This document shows positions 58,954-64,000 of a DNA stretch of 64,000 nt, piece after piece. The notes under the pieces are model-generated. The model saw only the letters and a list, made by a program, of their open reading frames with translations, was not told where the DNA came from and made no database searches. The position numbers and the translations under genes are program-made. The DNA comes from Argopecten irradians. Lineage: Eukaryota > Mollusca > Bivalvia > Pectinida > Pectinidae. Positions within the stretch are counted from its first letter, which is position 1, and each line of letters begins with the position of its first letter. The stretch lies in assembly GCF_041381155.1 (NCBI RefSeq), contig NC_091137.1, forward strand, positions 21,311,655 to 21,375,654, read 5' to 3'.

Positions 58954-59558
58954 TGCTCGTCTATTCGAAGAATAGGGGGAGCTAATGTTGTCACCCCGGC
59001 GTCGGCGTCGGCGTCGGCGTCAGCGTTGGCGTCCCATTTCACGTTAAAGTTTTTGAGCAAGTTTCTGTTTTGTCTATTGTTTAAGCTTAAGTCATCATAA
59101 ATGTTTATGATTTTATTTTCCTAATGTGTATGGATGCTGAACGTGATAATACAACCAATTTCGGGCCCTTTAGGGGGTTTTTGAGTCTGTAAATTTGTCA
59201 TATTTCCATGTTAAAGTTTTTGAGCAAGTTTCTATTTTGTCTATTGTTTATGATTTTATTTTCCTAGTGTGTATGGATGCTGAACGTGATAATACAACCA
59301 ATTTGGGGCCCTTTAGGGGGTTTTTGAATCTGTTAATTTGTCATATTTCCATGTTAAAGATGCCATTATTTTTCACATAGACTCATAACATTGTGTTTAC
59401 CATAAAAAAAATTATACTGCAAAAGAAGAACTTTCAACTTCTGTTGGAGGCAAAATAATATAGACTGAGGGCACTGCTTGAAATTTTTAAATAGTAAATA
59501 CTTGAACATCAACTTCTTCTGAATAGGCGAGCTTTGCTGTTCTCCAACAGCTCTTGTT
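58954..59558 (-). mobile_element. Pearl/Helentron-like element in reverse, GGCGTC microsatellite, two core units
   Basis: Read on the - strand: ACAAGAGCTGTTGGAGAACAGC (hairpin), CTCGCCTATTC, two core units, a GACGCC tract (58999-59030 on the + strand), then AGCTCCCCCTATTCTTCG. Core units starting TTGTCTATTGTTTA recur about 140-150 bp apart (59074 and 59238), both with GGCCCTTTAGGGGGTTTTTG. The same architecture as the two elements in PCTP intron 1, with different end sequences. Confidence 0.7.
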
Positions 59559-59993
59559 TTTGTTTACGCCTAAGTATTAGTCTTTAGACCCCGATTAGAC
59601 CGAATATGTCTTTTAGTTTAACATAAATCAAAGAAAGTCTGTGTAAAGGTAAATGTAAACTAAGCAAGTAGTTTATAATTTAGATTTTCCATATGACCCA
59701 ACATCTAAGTGTGAAGTAGAAGTACAGTATAGATGTAGTTCGGTCCCTGCTAATTTGGTCACAATGATCGGCCAATACCCTCCGGGTATAGGGGGTAATC
59801 GGGTGTACACCGCTGGTTTTGGCCTGACATCGGACAACATCGGTCAAAAATTTACAACACATCATTTACATTATCAAAGTACTCAAAGTACTGCAAATAC
59901 AACGCAGCAGAAACAGAAAAATAGACTGAAATCAAATGAATTTCCAAAATCAAAATATATAAACCATATTATAAAGACTTTAATATCAATTAT
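59559..59993. other. No gene recognised
   Basis: An 80-codon frame at 59755-59997 has an ATG but no recognisable domain and runs into the adjacent MITE; not called. Confidence 0.5.
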
Positions 59994-60388
59994 TTAAAGA
60001 TGCTCCACCGCCGACAGAGCATAAATGATATTCATTATTTAAACAATAATTGGAGTTTAATCGTGTATATAATAGTCTAATTAACACAAAAACAATATAA
60101 AATAATTTATTTTGCCTTTGGTGCATGCGCATCAAGGACGTACATTTATAAATCCTTGATGCGCATTCAGTAGTTCATTCCATATAGGATTTAGTGTCAG
60201 GGATTTTTTCGGGGTGCAATTAATTATTTTTCATATTTTTAACTTGAGTAAAATTAGAAGCTCAAACTTTTCAATGGTGGTAATGGTGTAAAGTAAGTAA
60301 CTTTTGTATCTGAAGAAAAATACTAAATCGTCTGCTCCTGTTTTTAAAAGTGGAAATATACCATTTGTGAGCGGTGGAGCATCTTTAA
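59994..60388. mobile_element. TTAA-flanked MITE, AGATGCTCCACCGCC family, copy 2 (reverse)
   Basis: TTAA-AGATGCTCCACCGCCGAC and GCGGTGGAGCATCT-TTAA. Body is the reverse complement of 29751-30116, with an extra internal hairpin GCGCATCAAGGA..TCCTTGATGCGC at about 60126-60167. Confidence 0.9.
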
Positions 60389-60804
60389 AGAATATTCCAC
60401 TGATCATAGAAAATACTTATGTTTTGTATGACGTTTTTCTTAATTAAAGTTCCTAAGATTTTAAAATTACAAAAGAAGACAAAAGTCTTCATTAAAAATG
60501 AGTTTTTATCCTACTCTTGTTTCTTATGTTGCACATACACATATTTTGGTAAAACTATGCACACATGAGTGCAGCCTTTACCTAAGATATGATTTTAACA
60601 ATCATTTAAAAACATTATTTAAGGTACACAGAAAGAACATCTGATTAGTTTACTTTTTAACTCTCATGTCTATAAGCCTTAGAAAGTAAATCCGATTTGA
60701 CTTATCATTAACAGAGACTATAGTAAGTTGGACAGAGAAGTCACCAGCAGGCAACAGTCAGGGAGGACTTGTGCTGTGTATTATATAACACTCTGTGTAT
60801 TCTA
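60389..60804. other. No gene recognised
   Basis: AT-rich, no repeat or coding signal seen. Confidence 0.5.
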
Positions 60805-61894
60805 CAGGGGCGTAGGAAGCGGGGGGGGGGGGGGGGGGCAGGGGGGGGGCCCGGGCACCCCCCCCCCCCCCCCCCGTTCCCCAGGACGGGGGGGGGCAAA
60901 CATGTCTTTTTGCCCCCCCCCCCCATTTTCGCCGACTGAAATTTTCTAAAAAAGCTTATTTGAAAGAAAAAAAGGGTCCTCCTGCACATTTTTCGTACTT
61001 CATTCTAGAAAATTTTCCGCTGCGCGGCGCATTTCCTAAAAGGTTCAAGCACATAATGTCAAACCTTAAATTGTAAAAATTCAATACACACAAACTAAAC
61101 TAAAAATGTCCATCAAGGGATTCTATGTACTATTTTAAAAAATGTCTCTTAAAAGATCAATTTGTTTATATGTCTTAGCGAGACAATTAATTCATTTTTT
61201 TTTTCTGTTACACAACAATGTGCCGATGGTGTGAAGCCGGTATATTCAGATCGAGTAGGGTTCCATAATGTTATGACGACACAATTATCATTTCTAAATG
61301 CAGGTAGCTTTAAATCGAAAAATTACCATGTTAAGAACGCTTTAAAATCATTAAACTTTATCGTAAAACTCATCTCAGCCATTCTAAATCATGATTTTTT
61401 CCCCGGGGGAGACCCCCCGGACCCCCTAACACCAAATTCTCGCGCCTTTGGGCGCTTGCAAATTCATCAAAATGCATCGTAAAACTCATCTAAGCCATAC
61501 TAAATTGTAATTTTTTCTCGGGGGAGACCCCCGGACCCCCCAAACACCAAATTTCTCGCGCTTTCGGGCGATCGCAAAATCATCAAAATACATAAAACTC
61601 ATCCCGGGGGTCACCCTCAGACCCCTAATAAAACACCAAAATCTTGCGCCTTCGACGCTCACATGCTAATTTGGCCAATTTGCGTATTCATTAATTTCCT
61701 TTTAGCAACCCCACTGTCTATAAATGTATACAAGAATTAAATTTAGTGATATATGAGAAATGTACATAAAGCATATATTATATGGTTGGGAGTTGAATTA
61801 ATCTCCTCCTGTAGGTGTGGCGGGGGGGTTACAAAATATTGAGGACCTTTGCCCCCCCCCCCCCCCCATGACGTTTCATCTTCCTACGCCACTG
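60805..61894. mobile_element. CAGGGGCGTAGGAAG MITE, 1090 bp, TTCTA target duplication
   Basis: Termini CAGGGGCGTAGGAAG and CTTCCTACGCCACTG. TTCTA lies directly outside both (60800-60804, 61895-61899). The left end holds alternating long G and C runs (G17, C18 and others, about 60821-60924). Inside is a diverged tandem pair of GGGGGAGACCCCCCGGACCC blocks (about 61406 and 61520) and a third related block at 61605. No transposase. It is the fuller relative of 12384-12866, in reverse orientation. Confidence 0.87.
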
Positions 61895-62094
61895 TTCTAT
61901 ACACACTCTATGTATTATACCAATCAGAAGGCAGTCTTCCCATGACAACTGATTGGTCCAAAGGATTATTAATGGAAGTTTATGAATAAAATGGTTCAAG
62001 AGGTCACCAGTAGATATCATTATAGGGCAAGTCCTACTAATCAACAGTAAACTGGATAGCAATAATACAAACGCTACACGCGTTGTATTAAAAA

Positions 62095-62460
62095 AAGAGG
62101 CCGTGCGATAATCGTCTGTTCCCAAGGAGATTTTTGGACGCCGGCGAGGTAGTGAATACCGACCGAGCATCTAATGCTAATCGGCCGGTTGTTCGGGCGA
62201 TAACCAGTTTATTTACGGGACATCGTGCGAACACACCCGAGTATACCTCACGTTGGGTGATGTGATTGCCGATCGATTCCCAGTCGGATATCGGACGGTT
62301 TGAAGGGCCGATTGTAAAAATACGGGACATCGGAGAAATTTTAGCTTCGAGTTAAAAATCCTCGGGCACTTCGATTCCCCGATGCTGCCTGAGAGTTCCA
62401 ACCACCAATCGCGACCGGCCATATGTCTGGAGTACCCCCGTCCGGCCGGGAACCAGGCCA
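62095..62460. other. CpG-rich patch of unknown nature
   Basis: Dozens of CG dinucleotides in about 370 bp, against strong CpG depletion around it. Contains repeated CGATC/CCGATCG-like words (GCCGATCGATTCCCAGTCGG). Open frames occur on the - strand (for example 62213-62461) with no domain. Could be a young transposon fragment or an unmethylated promoter-like island. Confidence 0.5.
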
Positions 62461-62578
62461 AATTGTTTTATGCATAATCGAAAGGGGCTGTGACCAAGCA
62501 TTACTGAACTGAAAAGTCCATGTTTTGCATTCTTTGCCATTATTTACAAGCAATACAACAATCTACGACTCAACAGTA

Positions 62579-62812
62579 ATACCTAAGGTTAGGCCTGGTG
62601 CATAATGTTCAAGTATACGTAAGAAGTGATATACTGAATACAAAATAGAGTAAATCTTTCCGCTTCAACAGTAGCTACAATGTACCTACTGATGCATGGT
62701 CTGAATACCTAAGGTTAGGCCTGGTGCATAATGTTCAAGTATACGTAAGAAGTGATATATGTATACTACATACAAAATCTTTCCGCTACACCTACTGATG
62801 CATGGTCTGAAA
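62579..62812. repeat. ~125-bp direct tandem duplication
   Basis: AATACCTAAGGTTAGGCCTG starts at 62579 and 62704. The second unit has a deletion of the CAGTAGCTACAATG segment. Non-coding. Confidence 0.9.
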
Positions 62813-63541
62813 TGTCACTTGAGCGACTAGAAGACATCTTGTAATACACAACCGGAAAACATTTGCATGTTACATGTACATTGAGAGATCAAGAGGTTAT
62901 TCCGGTAAGTTGTTCATGGTGTTTTTCAATGCGATCATAAACACAGATATTGAGGGGGAAATTAAAAACCAGCAATTTTTGCATGTAGAGTGATATCCAT
63001 TCTACCGACGAGATGTGTTGATTGAAGCCAAAGGATGCACGATTCGTTCAAGCTAAGCCACATAATTCAAGCGAGTCGGAGCAACGGGTGATTTGTTTAC
63101 ATTTTCGTTGTCAAAATATGGAGCATGCGGTGCTATTACGTAGTTTACACTTGGTGTAAAGATGCATAATTGGTGTTAGATGTTTGCAGATTAATTTGTA
63201 AAGAAATTTAAGGTGTAATTCAGTGGTGATTTGATGAAATAGTGAATATATTGGGGACGGTGGTATGGGTGAGGAGGCCGAAAGCCGGCGACGGCGGCCT
63301 GGGTGAGCACGGCCATGAATTTCATAATGAAGAAACGAGTGTTAGGCCAATTTTGCTGCTTTATAGTAATTTGTTAGCGTTATAAATCATAAACTAGTGT
63401 CATGTAATCTTATTAAGAAATTACAATTACTTGATATTCCAACTACACATGGAATCCTGTGAGCGATACGTGTATGTTTTATGTTTATATCTTTCTTTCA
63501 TTCAAGTAATTAATTACTATACTATGTAAATCTATGGTAAT
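62813..63541. other. No gene recognised
   Basis: Includes a G/C-rich stretch at 63255-63315 (GGCCGAAAGCCGGCGACGG). No supported exon. Confidence 0.45.
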
Positions 63542-63607
63542 GAACGCTTTTTGTAAGCGTTCACAGAAACATATATACATGTTTCTGTATATATGTTTCT
63601 GTGAACA
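63542..63607. repeat. Adjacent hairpins GAACGCTT..AAGCGTTC and TTCACAGAAACATATATACA
   Basis: A 21-base hairpin (63542-63562) overlaps a 46-base palindrome whose arms are TTCACAGAAACATATATACA. A further degenerate AAAAGCGTGAAC follows at about 63614. Confidence 0.8.
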
Positions 63608-64000
63608 CTTACTAAAAGCGTGAACTCTCTGTACTCATGTATAATCATGAGTGGTCAAGGAAGTAATCAAGCGTAACGACCTACAACTAACCTGTGTATA
63701 GCCAGCAGACCGCCTTTTACTAAAACACGGAACCATACTAAAATACCTTAAAAACTTTAGTAGTAACCCAGCAGACGCCATATTGGATTTACTGTCGATC
63801 GGTAAGATGAGTACGCTAACGCTCACGAGCGCTAGACATTGTCAGTCGTGTAATTCTACAGTGTAGACGTGTTTTGTACATGTAGAATTTTAATGCTTTT
63901 GAAATCAATAATTAATCTGCCTGATTATTAATTTCTCTGAACACAGCGTAAGCCTAGCCTGTTTTTCTAAGTTCAAATGTTATATTGTACAACGTTAAGT

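Noticed and set aside
63692..63781. Possible first exon on the - strand (MASAGLLLKFLRYFSMVP, donor CAG|GTTAGT)
   Set aside because: No second exon or family match in the window, and ATGGCG-type words are common in local repeats; too weak to call.
1..64000. tRNA or rRNA genes
   Set aside because: No sequence with recognisable A/B boxes in a cloverleaf context or rRNA core segments was seen.

Overview
This is a stretch of animal nuclear genome, most likely from a bivalve mollusc. The evidence is spliced genes with GT-AG introns, no bacterial-type operons, and several repeat families known from bivalves: elements opening ACAAGAGGCCCAGAGGGCC with a ~157-bp tandem core and an ACGG-type microsatellite (pearl/Helentron-like), and the GATCGTAAAAGGCGACTAAA interspersed repeat. 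Bivalve rather than another mollusc is inference.

Two cellular genes are supported. (1) An alpha-1,3-fucosyltransferase (GT10), + strand, 24200-25733, two coding exons. The initiator ATG lies in a tiny upstream exon that supplies only MK plus two bases of the third codon; the 382-aa type II membrane protein has all the main family motifs. (2) A START-domain phosphatidylcholine-transfer-protein homologue (PCTP/STARD2-like), - strand, 54427 down to 34696, six coding exons, 221 aa, with a ~14.7-kb first intron full of mobile elements. Exon 2 ends inside a 57-bp (19-codon) tandem duplication that carries the splice donor with it. This creates consecutive in-frame alternative donors, the most unusual gene-level feature here. 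A possible SAM-domain exon lies at about 28.4 kb on the - strand.

Layout. 1-13.6 kb: a direct segmental duplication (period 8296 bp) of a block holding a CR1/jockey-like LINE 3' end, a SINE-like repeat and the start of a Tx1/L1-like LINE. The second copy continues through RT and the C-terminal Cys/His motif but is broken by a MITE. 14.2-20.5 kb: three palindromic elements, including a 3.35-kb giant palindrome (14211-17563) with inverted remnants of a captured ORF inside. 22-24 kb and 27 kb: copies of one dispersed repeat. 24.2-25.7 kb: the fucosyltransferase. 30.6-34.1 kb: a 39-bp minisatellite with a 436-bp TIR element inserted in it and a 112-bp hAT-type palindrome inside that. 34.7-54.6 kb: the PCTP-like gene. 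Its introns hold a 33-bp minisatellite, one LINE split by three tandem-repeat elements, a hAT-like MITE and a Mutator-like transposon. 55-64 kb: a TTAA element, a DIRS-type retrotransposon remnant, another pearl-like element, a TTAA MITE, a 1.09-kb MITE, a CpG-rich patch and small hairpins.

The two host genes are not obviously functionally linked. Most of the window is a record of nested mobile-element insertion, much of it dateable by relative nesting. Listed coordinates of diverged repeats are approximate; splice sites and TSDs were read base by base.
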